Of a stretch of 64,000 nucleotides of DNA, positions 18,308 to 26,980 are shown one piece after another. A model generated the notes under the pieces. That model made no database searches. It had not been told where the DNA came from and worked only from the letters and a program-made list of their open reading frames with translations. Numbering within the stretch: position 1 is the stretch's first letter; each line of letters begins with the position of its first letter. The DNA comes from Ignavibacteria bacterium (GTDB lineage: Bacteria > Bacteroidota > Ignavibacteria > Tepidaquicellales > Tepidaquicellaceae): the NCBI GenBank assembly GCA_016929695.1, contig JAFGII010000114.1, forward strand, positions 1 through 64,000, written 5' to 3'. The translations under genes and the position numbers were made by a program.

Positions 18308-19039
18308 TTATGCAATCAGGTTCAGGATTTTCAGTTTATCATAGAAATTATTCCTGTAAAAATCGCTGATGGGGATTTCCTTATCTGAAATCTTAACATG
18401 GCTTTTTTCGATGCAGGAAATATTTTTAAGTGAAATCATATATGACTTATGCACTCTGCAGAAATCTTCTTCCGGAAGTATTTCTTCCATACGTTTGAAA
18501 TTCTGCAGTGTCATAATTTTCCCCTGTTTTGTTATAATCCGCAAATAATCGCCCATTCCCTCTATATAAAGAATCTCGTCAAAATTAATTTTCTGCAGAC
18601 GGAATTCGGTTTTAACAAAGAAATACATCTGTTCACGGCGGAGAGATATTTCCCCTGAAACAGTTTTCGTATTGTTCGATTTGAAAATTCTGTCATATGC
18701 CCTATCGCACGCCATAATAAACCTATCGAACGAAATTGGTTTCAGCAGGTAATCGGTGATATCGAGTTCAAATCCCTGGACGGCATATTTATCATAAGCT
18801 GTAGTTAAAATTATCTGAGGCGGATTTTTCAGTGCGCTAATTAACTGCAGACCAGTAATGCCTTCCATCTGAACGTCAAGAAAAATTAAATCAACATTAT
18901 TTTTTTGTAAAAATCCTATCGAATCAACCGCTTTTGTAAATGTTTTTATAAGTTTAAGGAAAGACACTTTTCCCGAGTAGTCCATAATGATGTCGAGGGC
19001 GAGCGGCTCGTCGTCTATTGCGATGCAGTTTATTTTCAT
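18308..19039 (-). CDS. LytTR-family DNA-binding response regulator
   Basis: A two-domain regulator of 243 residues. The receiver domain (1-120) has the acidic pocket DDEP near residue 9, the phospho-acceptor Asp in LIFLDVQMEG and the conserved Lys in YLLKPISFD. The C-terminal LytTR domain (about 140-240) carries ILYIEGMGDYLRII and FCRVHKSYMISL, the ten-stranded fold that inserts into successive major grooves of DNA. It overlaps the histidine kinase gene by 4 bases and must be its partner. Targets usually contain spaced direct repeats; I could not find convincing ones close by. Confidence 0.95.
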   Translation of the reverse strand: MKINCIAIDDEPLALDIIMDYSGKVSFLKLIKTFTKAVDSIGFLQKNNVDLIFLDVQMEGITGLQLISALKNPPQIILTTAYDKYAVQGFELDITDYLLKPISFDRFIMACDRAYDRIFKSNNTKTVSGEISLRREQMYFFVKTEFRLQKINFDEILYIEGMGDYLRIITKQGKIMTLQNFKRMEEILPEEDFCRVHKSYMISLKNISCIEKSHVKISDKEIPISDFYRNNFYDKLKILNLIA

Positions 19040-20109
19040 ATATTTTTTAATTCAAGTTTTACGGAATATTTATTTTCAGATTCATTAATATCCAGTTTAT
19101 AATTTTCACTGTATATAAGGTCAAGACGGCGTTTTACATTAGCCAGTCCTATTCCCCTGTTTTTATCCCTGCATATCGTTTTTTCTTTCAGATAATAATT
19201 TTCTATACTGAACAGTATTTTTTCACCGCTGCATAATATGTCGAGATTAATCGGGGGCATCCCGTTCCCCTTGTCACTGTGCTTGAATGCATTCTCGATA
19301 AAAGGAATCAGGAGCATGGGAGAAATATATTTTTCATCGCTATCGCATTCAATATTCATTCTGATTATGTTTTTCTTCTGATACCTCAAAGACTGCAGTT
19401 CTATATAATTTCTTATATATGCGATTTCATCTTTAAGAGGAACCCTTTCAACATTAGCTTCATATAATGTGTATCTCATAATTTCAGATAGTTTAAGCAC
19501 GGCTGCAGGTGCTATATCAGATTTCTGATAAACGAGAGAATATATGTTATTTAGTGTATTAAATAAAAAATGCGGATTAATCTGAGATTTCAGGAGTGCG
19601 AGTTCGCTTGCTTGCTTTTCCATTTTCAATTCAGATTTTCTCTTCTGGTCTTTATACCACTGAACGGAAAATTTTATTAAAGTTGCATAAACACCTATTA
19701 TCAGTGTTGACCTTGTTTCATTATAATAATTTCCGAAATTATATTCCGAAAGATATACTTCCGGCGGAAGATTAAGTAAATATTTCTCAAATCCTACTAA
19801 TGAATAAATCCTTGATACAACGAATATAAATGCTGCCGCGAGTACAAAAATAATACCCAGCCATTTCTGCTTCATTTCAACAAACCATCTGAAAAGATAA
19901 AAATAAACAAAATAAAATTGTGCAAAATGAAAAAACAACATTACAGCAATTAAATAAGGAGAATACCACGGCACATCATACATAAAAAGGGCGTATAATT
20001 CCTGCGTGATTATGTAAAACCAGAAAAGTATATGAATAATAAATTCAAATTTTTTCACTGAAAAATTTTTCTTTAAACTTATTAAATCTATATCATATTT
20101 GTTATTCAT
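19036..20109 (-). CDS. LytS/YehU-type sensor histidine kinase
   Basis: A 357-residue membrane kinase. The N-terminal half has about four hydrophobic helices (for example FIIHILFWFYIITQELYALF and WLGIIFVLAAAFIFVV) with little periplasmic sequence, so it probably senses membrane or intramembrane cues. The His_kinase domain contains the phospho-acceptor His in LLKSQINPHFLFNTLNNI, and the ATPase G-box is GIGLANVKRRL. This arrangement defines the PF06580-type kinases that pair with LytTR regulators. Its stop overlaps the regulator start (ATGA). Signal and target genes are unknown. A 438-base gap separates it from the divergent T9SS-cargo gene. Confidence 0.94.
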   Translation of the reverse strand: MNNKYDIDLISLKKNFSVKKFEFIIHILFWFYIITQELYALFMYDVPWYSPYLIAVMLFFHFAQFYFVYFYLFRWFVEMKQKWLGIIFVLAAAFIFVVSRIYSLVGFEKYLLNLPPEVYLSEYNFGNYYNETRSTLIIGVYATLIKFSVQWYKDQKRKSELKMEKQASELALLKSQINPHFLFNTLNNIYSLVYQKSDIAPAAVLKLSEIMRYTLYEANVERVPLKDEIAYIRNYIELQSLRYQKKNIIRMNIECDSDEKYISPMLLIPFIENAFKHSDKGNGMPPINLDILCSGEKILFSIENYYLKEKTICRDKNRGIGLANVKRRLDLIYSENYKLDINESENKYSVKLELKNI

Positions 20110-20547
20110 AATCGGTAAACTGATGATTTCAGTCTGTGAATTAATAATATTTTAATTTATATACGGATTATTTCTCTTTTAGTTACCGTGGCGGGGGTTA
20201 TTATCCTCCTAATTTCATCAGGTAAAGAATGATTATGCTGTTTGTTTCATCTTTTTAAAATGCCACTTTGTAAGGAAATAATTCCTTTTCGTCGAATCAT
20301 ATATTTTTTCAAGAAACATACATAATTTTTTTTCGTTATTATAACCGAGCAGCAGGAGAAGTAAAGCCGGAATCTCCCTTAAAGCAAACAGAAGGGAAAC
20401 ACTCTCCTAAAAGGAGAATTTAAAAGGGCGGTTCCGGGCTTTTTTTTATATTTATTTTTTAATATCTTTATTTAAAAAAAAATTGTATCTTTTCTAAAAT
20501 TATTTCGTATTCATAAATATTAACAAAACTAAATAAGGAGCGTTCCA
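20110..20547. other. 438-base intergenic region with an orphan terminator
   Basis: No protein gene is supportable. The left part should carry the kinase promoter on the minus strand. On the plus strand an imperfect 17-bp stem (20364-20380 with 20424-20441) encloses a small hairpin (20403-20408 with 20412-20417) and is followed by eight T residues (20440-20447), the form of a plus-strand intrinsic terminator. No plus-strand gene precedes it. A ribosome-binding site AAGGAG precedes the next gene (ATG 20548). The terminator could end a small RNA transcribed across 20110-20440, or be a degenerate repeat. Confidence 0.55.
20364..20447 (+). terminator. terminator-like structure without an upstream gene
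   Basis: The left arm AAGCCGGAATCTCCCTT pairs imperfectly with AAGGGCGGTTCCGGGCTT, a nested TCTCCT/AGGAGA hairpin sits in the loop, and a T8 tract follows. The nearest plus-strand gene upstream is pepD, which already has its own terminator at 18080. Confidence 0.6.
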
Positions 20548-22332
20548 ATGAAAAAAGTACTTACTGCAGTTCTTATTCTGTTAGTGTCAGTTTCTTTTAC
20601 ATTTGCACAGGATAAGAAAATAGCAAATCCATCCATTGAAGATGGAAATGTAAAATCTCCATCAAAAGTTATTTACGGATATATTCCTGCAAATCTGCTG
20701 GAGACATATCCGGGTTCAATTCCAAATACATCCAATTTCTGCGATTATATGACAAACGGTTCCAGCCTGAACCAGTTATGGGTTCTCGGTGACACGATTA
20801 TCGTTGCATACTTCGCATCGGACTCAAATGATGCATTGGGTGCAACTACTCGTATTGCATATTATTTATATTCAGTAAATAATGGTGCAAACTGGAGCGA
20901 CCCGATTCAACTTCAGGCATTACCTGACAGAAGTGCCTATCCCGATTTGTATATATATCTTGCGAGTGGCGACAGGAATGTGGTTATTTCAGGAAGAAAA
21001 TATACAGGTTCCTCTTCAAGAGGCGGTGCCTGGGCTGAAACACTGCTTGGACTGGGTTCATTTTTATCCTCTAATGTACCTGAACCGGGAAGGGATTTCT
21101 TCGGCGCATTCCTGAACGGGAATATTTACGCGGGAATGTACAGTTCTCCCGATGCAGGTTCAAATGACAGTTTATTTTTTGTCAAATATGACGTTTCATC
21201 AAACAGTTACAGCAATAAGACACAAATTGCCGTTGCACCAACAAATATTTACCAAAATGTCCGCTACAGATTCACCGCTGACCAGACAGGCAATAACTTA
21301 TTCGGTATGTGGTGGGATAATACTACCGCTGCATATTCTGTGAGATATGTAACATCAACCAACGGTGGAACTTCATTCAGTTCTCCTCAGGCATTACAAA
21401 CTGCATTCACTCTGAACGGCGTGATTAACGGAGACACCTGCAGTCCGTGGTTCGGCTATGATGCATTATATAAACCCGGAACAACCCAATGGTTTGCCAC
21501 GTGGAGCACATTATTCCCAACCGCTACAGGTCAAACGGGCGGTTATGCACAGGGAGATAAAATATTAATTGCGTCACCCGGATTGAACGGAGGTGTTCCG
21601 GTTGAAGTTGCAGGAAAAATTAATATGGAAATATTATCAAATCCTACACTCTTCAATGGGTATTTTGGTGTATCAGTTGGAGTTACACCTGTTTCACATC
21701 CGACAATTGCATTTTCAAGTGACGGCTTGAGGCTCGTATGCGTTTTCTCAGCCTTCCAGCCTTATGATACTCTTGACACATATAATTTCAATGATATTTA
21801 TGTAACGTATTCCGACAACGGCGGATTGAACTGGGCGATACCGGTTAATATGACAAATACTCCGGACTGGGATGAATTATACCCGACATTATCTGAAACA
21901 GGAAATACACTTAACAGTTTTAAAGTTAAATTCATTGCAACCAGAGGTCCGGGATGTTCATTCTTTAGTAATAACGCACCTGTTTACAGAGTCTATCAGG
22001 TATTGAGAACATTCAATCCGGAAAACGTAGGAATTCAGAATATTTCAACTGAAATTCCCGAAGGAATAGCATTGTACCAGAACTACCCGAATCCTTTTAA
22101 TCCCGTAACAAAAATCAAATTTGCGATACCGCAGGGATTAAAGAATAATCTGGTTACATTGAAAGTTTACGATATACTCGGAAAAGAAATTTCGACAATA
22201 GTAAATCAGAATCTTACACCGGGAACATACGAAGCAGATTTTGACGGCGGTAAAATTTCATCAGGAGTATATTTCTACAAACTCACAGCCGGTAACTTCA
22301 CGGAAACAAAACGTATGATGCTGGTTAAATAA
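20548..22332 (+). CDS. secreted protein with T9SS type A sorting domain
   Basis: A 594-residue exported protein. A signal peptide opens it (MKKVLTAVLILLVSVSFTFAQ). The middle 450 residues are rich in Asx, Ser, Gly and Trp, with repeated phrases such as NNGANWSDPI, TNGGTSFSSP and DNGGLNWAIPV. These are BNR/Asp-box-like blades, which suggests a sialidase-like beta-propeller. The last 85 residues are the type IX secretion tail, with ALYQNYPNPFNPVTKI, VYDILGKEI, SSGVYFYKL and the terminal KRMMLVK. The tail directs export across the outer membrane and possible surface attachment. No hydrolase catalytic set was recognised, so binding or hydrolysis of surface glycans is inference. Strong AAGGAG site; strong terminator after the stop. 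Confidence 0.88.
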   Translation: MKKVLTAVLILLVSVSFTFAQDKKIANPSIEDGNVKSPSKVIYGYIPANLLETYPGSIPNTSNFCDYMTNGSSLNQLWVLGDTIIVAYFASDSNDALGATTRIAYYLYSVNNGANWSDPIQLQALPDRSAYPDLYIYLASGDRNVVISGRKYTGSSSRGGAWAETLLGLGSFLSSNVPEPGRDFFGAFLNGNIYAGMYSSPDAGSNDSLFFVKYDVSSNSYSNKTQIAVAPTNIYQNVRYRFTADQTGNNLFGMWWDNTTAAYSVRYVTSTNGGTSFSSPQALQTAFTLNGVINGDTCSPWFGYDALYKPGTTQWFATWSTLFPTATGQTGGYAQGDKILIASPGLNGGVPVEVAGKINMEILSNPTLFNGYFGVSVGVTPVSHPTIAFSSDGLRLVCVFSAFQPYDTLDTYNFNDIYVTYSDNGGLNWAIPVNMTNTPDWDELYPTLSETGNTLNSFKVKFIATRGPGCSFFSNNAPVYRVYQVLRTFNPENVGIQNISTEIPEGIALYQNYPNPFNPVTKIKFAIPQGLKNNLVTLKVYDILGKEISTIVNQNLTPGTYEADFDGGKISSGVYFYKLTAGNFTETKRMMLVK

Positions 22333-22360
22333 TTTTTTGTTATAAAAATTTCTCCTTGGA

Positions 22361-22390
22361 AAAAATCCCGCCCCTTAAAGCGGGATTTTT
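22361..22390 (+). terminator. intrinsic terminator
   Basis: An 11-bp perfect stem (22361-22371 with 22380-22390), core ATCCCGC/GCGGGAT, has an 8-base loop and a T-rich exit. It lies 28 bases after the T9SS-cargo gene and separates it from the phosphatase gene. Confidence 0.88.
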
Positions 22391-22535
22391 TTAATTACAC
22401 CCCATCAAGTTGGTTCTGATAATCTCTTTTATCATAAATTATACGGTTCCCGGAAACGCGAGCCGTTTTCACTTTACCCGCAATAATTTATATACCTTTT
22501 TTTGAAAAACTGAAATTTATACATTGAAAGAAAAA

Positions 22536-23825
22536 ATGAAAAAGTTCGGATTTATTTTAGTGCTTTTTGTTTTTTTCTGTAATGCAAATTCTCAAATTAC
22601 GGGCAACGTCATTTTCATTCATCCCGACGGAACGAGCATATCGCAGTATAATGCCGCAAGAATGCTTTATTACGGTCCGGACGGCAGATTGAACTGGGAT
22701 AAAATGACTAATCAAGCAGTTTATCTTGGGCATATGCTCGACGGCATTTCGGCTACTTCAAATTCGGGTGCAACGGTTCACGCATTCGGCGAAAAAGTGT
22801 TAAGGGCGTCTTACGGAAAAAACGGAAAGGAAATTCTGTTCTCCGCTTCGGGAAAACCTTTCAGCATTATGAAGGAAGCAATGATGAACGGAATTAAAAC
22901 GGGACTCGTAAATTCAGGCTCTATTATCGAACCCGGAACGGGATGCTTTGTCGCACAAACAGATTCGAGATATGTTTATGAGGAAATTACTAAACAGGTC
23001 GTTGAATCGGGTGCTGATGTGATTTTGTCGGGAGGCGAGGAATGGTTCCTGCCCGAAGGCGTCAGCGGCGTCCACACTAAAAGCGGCAGGCGGAAGGATA
23101 ATCTCAATCTCGTCGAAACGGCACGGCAACGCGGATACGCAATCGTTTATGATAAAGATGAACTTGCAGACCTGCACGATACGGTGACGAAAGTAATCGG
23201 AATATTTGCGGAGAAGCATACGTTCAATGATTTTTCCGAAGAGGAACTTGCAGGCATTGGATTACCCAATTATAAAAAATCTGCTCCGACCGTAAAAGAA
23301 ATGACGGAAGCGGCAATTAAAATTCTTTCGAAAAATAATTTTAAATTTTTCCTTGTCGTCGAGGAAGAAGGCACGGATAATTTTGCAAACAGAAATAATG
23401 CGAACGCAACTCTGGAAGCGATGAAAAGAGCAGATGATGCAATCGGATATGTGATGGATTTTATTAATCAAAATCCGAATACATTATTACTGACAACGGC
23501 TGACAGCGATGCGGGCGGGATGCAGGTGCTGGGAATTACGGATGACGTCTTTAAAAATTTTACGGGAACACTTCCGGAAAAATTTCAGAATCTTTTTGTG
23601 ATGGACGGAACGGAAGGAACAGGCACCAAGCCGTTTTACACCTCTCCTGATAAATTCGGGAGCAGACTGCCGTTTGCGGTACTGTGGGCTTCGGATGAAG
23701 ATATGCACGGCTCTATGCTCGCTAAGGCTTACGGACTCAATTCGGATAAGATGACGGGAACTATTGACAATACTTATATTTTCAGACTGATGTACCTGAC
23801 TTTATTCGGTATTGAATTAAACTAA
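22536..23825 (+). CDS. divergent alkaline phosphatase family protein (exported)
   Basis: A 429-residue protein with a signal peptide (MKKFGFILVLFVFFCNANSQ). I start it at ATG 22536; a TTG at 22524 would add four residues. The alkaline phosphatase fold is clear: metal Asp in IHPDGTSIS, nucleophile Ser in SNSGATVHAFG, Arg in AQTDSRYVY, Glu/Asp in EEEGTDNFAN, Asp in TADSDAGG and a late His in DEDMHGS. Aligned by eye with E. coli PhoA, the positions of Asp101, His331 and His370 are Asn, Asn and Ser, so the zinc sites look altered. It may use other metals or act on another ester. Its G+C is higher than that of neighbouring genes (60% in 23041-23100). Confidence 0.82.
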   Translation: MKKFGFILVLFVFFCNANSQITGNVIFIHPDGTSISQYNAARMLYYGPDGRLNWDKMTNQAVYLGHMLDGISATSNSGATVHAFGEKVLRASYGKNGKEILFSASGKPFSIMKEAMMNGIKTGLVNSGSIIEPGTGCFVAQTDSRYVYEEITKQVVESGADVILSGGEEWFLPEGVSGVHTKSGRRKDNLNLVETARQRGYAIVYDKDELADLHDTVTKVIGIFAEKHTFNDFSEEELAGIGLPNYKKSAPTVKEMTEAAIKILSKNNFKFFLVVEEEGTDNFANRNNANATLEAMKRADDAIGYVMDFINQNPNTLLLTTADSDAGGMQVLGITDDVFKNFTGTLPEKFQNLFVMDGTEGTGTKPFYTSPDKFGSRLPFAVLWASDEDMHGSMLAKAYGLNSDKMTGTIDNTYIFRLMYLTLFGIELN

Positions 23826-23870
23826 TTTTTCTATTCGTTTGTTAACATTATAAAATCAAATTAAAATAAT

Positions 23871-24899
23871 ATGAAATATAAATTACTCGGAAAAAGCGGA
23901 TTGAGAGTATCGGAAATCTGCCTCGGAACAATGACTTTCGGAACGGAATCAAAAATCGGAATTGGATATAACGACAGCAAAAAAGTTTTTAATGCCTTCG
24001 CGAATGCAGGAGGCAACTTTCTCGATACGGCTAACAGATACACTGAAGGCACGAGCGAAAAGTGGGTCGGGAAGTTGATTAAACCGGACCGCGACCATTT
24101 TGTGCTGGGTACAAAGTACGGTTTGTATGACAGAAGGGACAACCCGAATTTCAACGGCAGTCATAGAAAAAATCTTTTCAGGTCTGTTGAAGGAAGTCTC
24201 AAAAGACTTAATACGGAATATATTGATTTGCTCTGGCTTCATATGTGGGATTTTACTACGGGTATCGAGGAAGTGATGAGAGGTCTCGATGATTTAATCC
24301 ATTCGGGAAAAGTGCATTATATTGGCATTTCGGATACACCCGCGTGGATTGTTTCTATGGCGAATACTTATGCGGATTTGAAGGGATGGAACAGTTTCGC
24401 CGCACTGCAGATTGAATACAGTTTAATACAACGTACGCCCGAAAGAGACTTACTCCCGATGGCTAAGGAACTCGATATCGCGGTAACGCCCTGGGCACCG
24501 CTCGCAGGCGGAGCGCTGACGGGAAAATATCTCGGCAATCAGACGAAAAAAGGAAGAGTGCCCGAAAATTCTAAAAGAAGAAACGAGAAAGCAGTTCAGA
24601 TTACGAATGAAGTTATGAAGGTTGCAAAGGAACTCGGCGTTACTCCCGGACAGGTTGCGATTAACTGGACGAGGCAAAGAGAGCAGGTTGTAATTCCGAT
24701 TGTAGGTGCAAAATATGAATCCCAGATTAAAGATTCGCTCGGTGCGGTTAATTTCGTTATTCCCGAAGAAATGATGAACAGATTAAATGAAGTCAGCAAT
24801 ATTGACCTCGGCTTCCCGCACGAATTTCTGAAGGAGCCGAACATAGTTGATGTAATTTACGGCGGGACGTATGATAAAATTATAAATCATAAAATTTAA
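23871..24899 (+). CDS. aldo/keto reductase
   Basis: A 342-residue NADPH-dependent oxidoreductase of the AKR superfamily (YajO/Tas-like group), a cytoplasmic (beta/alpha)8 barrel. It starts with the family phrase LLGKSGLRVSEICLGTMTFG. The catalytic tetrad is visible as Asp in NFLDTANRYTEG with Tyr next to it, Lys in FVLGTKYGLY and His in LLWLHMWD. The cofactor site includes APLAGGALTGKYL and IPIVGAKYESQIKDSL. It lies 45 bases after the phosphatase gene and shares its raised G+C (65% in 24481-24540). The substrate is unknown. The pair ends at a strong bidirectional terminator. Confidence 0.95.
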   Translation: MKYKLLGKSGLRVSEICLGTMTFGTESKIGIGYNDSKKVFNAFANAGGNFLDTANRYTEGTSEKWVGKLIKPDRDHFVLGTKYGLYDRRDNPNFNGSHRKNLFRSVEGSLKRLNTEYIDLLWLHMWDFTTGIEEVMRGLDDLIHSGKVHYIGISDTPAWIVSMANTYADLKGWNSFAALQIEYSLIQRTPERDLLPMAKELDIAVTPWAPLAGGALTGKYLGNQTKKGRVPENSKRRNEKAVQITNEVMKVAKELGVTPGQVAINWTRQREQVVIPIVGAKYESQIKDSLGAVNFVIPEEMMNRLNEVSNIDLGFPHEFLKEPNIVDVIYGGTYDKIINHKI

Positions 24900-24944
24900 T
24901 TATACGGTATTACTCTACCCTGTTCGCTTTGCTTTTGAAATTAG

Positions 24945-24980
24945 AAAAGGCGTCGCAGTAAAAACTGCGGCGCCTTTTTT
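24945..24980. terminator. bidirectional intrinsic terminator
   Basis: A 15-bp stem with one G-T pair (24945-24959 with 24964-24978), loop AAAA, is followed by a T run on the plus strand; the A-rich 5' arm gives a short U-rich exit on the minus strand. It separates the convergent aldo/keto reductase (+) and FadL-like (-) genes. Confidence 0.9.
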
Positions 24981-25001
24981 TAGTAAGATTACGAAAGAAA
25001 A

Positions 25002-26570
25002 TTATTTGAATACATACGAAACAGAAATATGTCCGAGGAAATTCTGCAATCCTAAATCCGCATTGTTATATTCAAATGCAACGTGACTCGGGTCTGAAGC
25101 AGTCATGGAGTTTTTCAGTCCGTATTCCAGTGCCATATTTATAATCCAGTTATTCGCCAGACTGTAACTCATTCCTGCAAACAAGTGATGCTGAATAATT
25201 GCAGGCAAAATTGAGATAACGGTTTCTTCGGGAATCGGATTAGTATTGTATGCATATCCTGCCCTTAAAATTAAACACGGAGATACGTCATATTCGCCTC
25301 CGATTTTAAATGCATAAGCATCTTTCCATGCTAAAGGGAAATCTACCGTCAAAGGTTGCTGCCCGTTACCACCCGCATTCAGCATTTTATTTATATTCGC
25401 ATTGTCCCCTTCTGTTAGTGTCAGTTCCATTTTATCGAATGCCTTGTACCAGTTTATAAACTCAAAATCAAAACCTAATCTGACTTTGCAGGTCGGTGAA
25501 TACATCAACCCGAATCCGAAAGACTGCGGTGTGCTGAATTTATTATCAATCTTGTATTCGCCTGCGAAACCTTCTGTGATGTTAATGCCCATCTGCGAAA
25601 ATGTCTGATGAACCATTGTCTCGGCTTGCTGCTGTGATACACCAAAAACAATCATATAATTTCTTACTGCCCTTGCACTTGCATTTTTGAACTGTGCGGT
25701 CATATCGAGGTTTGCCGTCCCTCCTTCAAAATTCAGACTAATTGGTAAACAATAGTTAAATCCAATACTGAAAGATTCACTGAATTTATATGCCAGTCCG
25801 AATTTTCCGCCAAATGAATAAGATTTCAGATATTTCATATCAGCCGAAGATGTTAGTTCCTTATACCCGAGACCTCCTACGATTGTATCACCGGGTTGAT
25901 TCTGAGGAGCAGCAAACATTTGTCCAAATGTCATATTGGACGTTGCCATCCCTCTCAGAACTGACGGAGGCATACTGAAAGGATTCTTGAATTCAATCTG
26001 CGTGTAAATAAATTCACCGGTTGCTCCTATCGAAAGTTTAGGAGTTATTGCATAAGCGATGGACAGCCCGCTTTCGATAATTGAAAATCTGGAACGGTAC
26101 ACTTGCGGAAAATAATTCGTAGAACCCGTTGGTTCAGCATATAGTTGGTGGTTGAGTTCATAATCCGTACCCATTCCTCCCGTTAAGAATGCACCTGCGG
26201 CAATCGTAAATTTGCTGTCCTTGAATTTACGGATGTACGAGATACTCGGTAATGCATATAATGTCGCTTCTCCGTCTTTATCATTCAGTACGGTTGACGT
26301 AGTAACTCCATTATTGTTCGTGTAATTTTTAAAACTTGGCGGCGGAACCATAAAAATTACGTTTGCATTAATCTGGGACTCTTTTATGAACGTTAATCCC
26401 GCGGGATTGGACAGCATCAAAGAAGGACTGTCAAAGAAACCTATTCCCGTTGCTCCTCGACCAACAGACCTCGTATTGTAATCCAATGAACGCACTCCGA
26501 CCTGTGCATCACATTCAGATGCAAATACTACAAACATTAAAAGAATAATCGGTAGAATTTTCTTTTGCAT
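25002..26570 (-). CDS. OmpP1/FadL/TodX family outer-membrane channel
   Basis: A 522-residue outer-membrane protein that forms a 14-stranded barrel plugged by its N-terminus and lets hydrophobic molecules such as fatty acids pass. A signal peptide (MQKKILPIILLMFVVFASECDA) precedes the family N-terminal hatch: VGRGATGIGFFDSPSLMLSNPAGL (described only as a landmark near residues 37-60). Later landmarks are IAAGAFLTGGMG, KLSIGATGEFIYT and PTCKVRLGFDFEFINWYKA, with a C-terminal HISVSYVFK ending suited to barrel insertion. It stands alone between a terminator and a 410-base divergent promoter region. Its cargo is unknown; the acyl-CoA genes at 2.3-5.6 kb make lipid uptake plausible but are not adjacent. 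Confidence 0.9.
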   Translation of the reverse strand: MQKKILPIILLMFVVFASECDAQVGVRSLDYNTRSVGRGATGIGFFDSPSLMLSNPAGLTFIKESQINANVIFMVPPPSFKNYTNNNGVTTSTVLNDKDGEATLYALPSISYIRKFKDSKFTIAAGAFLTGGMGTDYELNHQLYAEPTGSTNYFPQVYRSRFSIIESGLSIAYAITPKLSIGATGEFIYTQIEFKNPFSMPPSVLRGMATSNMTFGQMFAAPQNQPGDTIVGGLGYKELTSSADMKYLKSYSFGGKFGLAYKFSESFSIGFNYCLPISLNFEGGTANLDMTAQFKNASARAVRNYMIVFGVSQQQAETMVHQTFSQMGINITEGFAGEYKIDNKFSTPQSFGFGLMYSPTCKVRLGFDFEFINWYKAFDKMELTLTEGDNANINKMLNAGGNGQQPLTVDFPLAWKDAYAFKIGGEYDVSPCLILRAGYAYNTNPIPEETVISILPAIIQHHLFAGMSYSLANNWIINMALEYGLKNSMTASDPSHVAFEYNNADLGLQNFLGHISVSYVFK

Positions 26571-26980
26571 AACGGTTATATTTTAGTTTATAAATAGTAG
26601 TGAATGTGCTAATTTATATAAAATAAAATTAAATTTAAAACCTTATTTCGTTTCTTATTTTCACTTTCCGCCTCTGAAAAATTTTATCAATTTACGGATT
26701 TGCTTATTCATACTCATTTATATAGAAGTTTGTTTTATTATCCGCACTGCAAAAATTAAATCATAATAATTTACGATAAATTTAATTAAATTTATAATAT
26801 TAACTTACAAACAAAATATGAGTTTAAAAATCAGAATAAAATCATAAGACCCCTGAGACAATTACACAAATATACATATTATAAAGTAAAAACCGCTTAA
26901 AAATAAAAAAATAAAATAAAATTTTAATCAATAACTATATTTCTAAATACTTAAAACAGAACATATTAAAGGAGTTAATT
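26571..26980. promoter_or_regulatory. 410-base AT-rich divergent promoter region
   Basis: No gene is supportable here. The sequence is extremely AT-rich with long A and T runs and must contain the divergent promoters of the FadL-like gene (-) and the M49 peptidase gene (+). An AAAGGAG ribosome-binding site lies just before ATG 26981. I could not pick out unambiguous -35/-10 pairs, inverted repeats or a known riboswitch fold. Confidence 0.5.

Noticed and set aside
20364-20447. Riboswitch candidate before the T9SS-cargo gene
   Set aside because: The fold matches no riboswitch consensus I can recognise (no conserved ligand-core motif), and it reads better as a terminator or a palindromic repeat. 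Reported above only as an orphan terminator.
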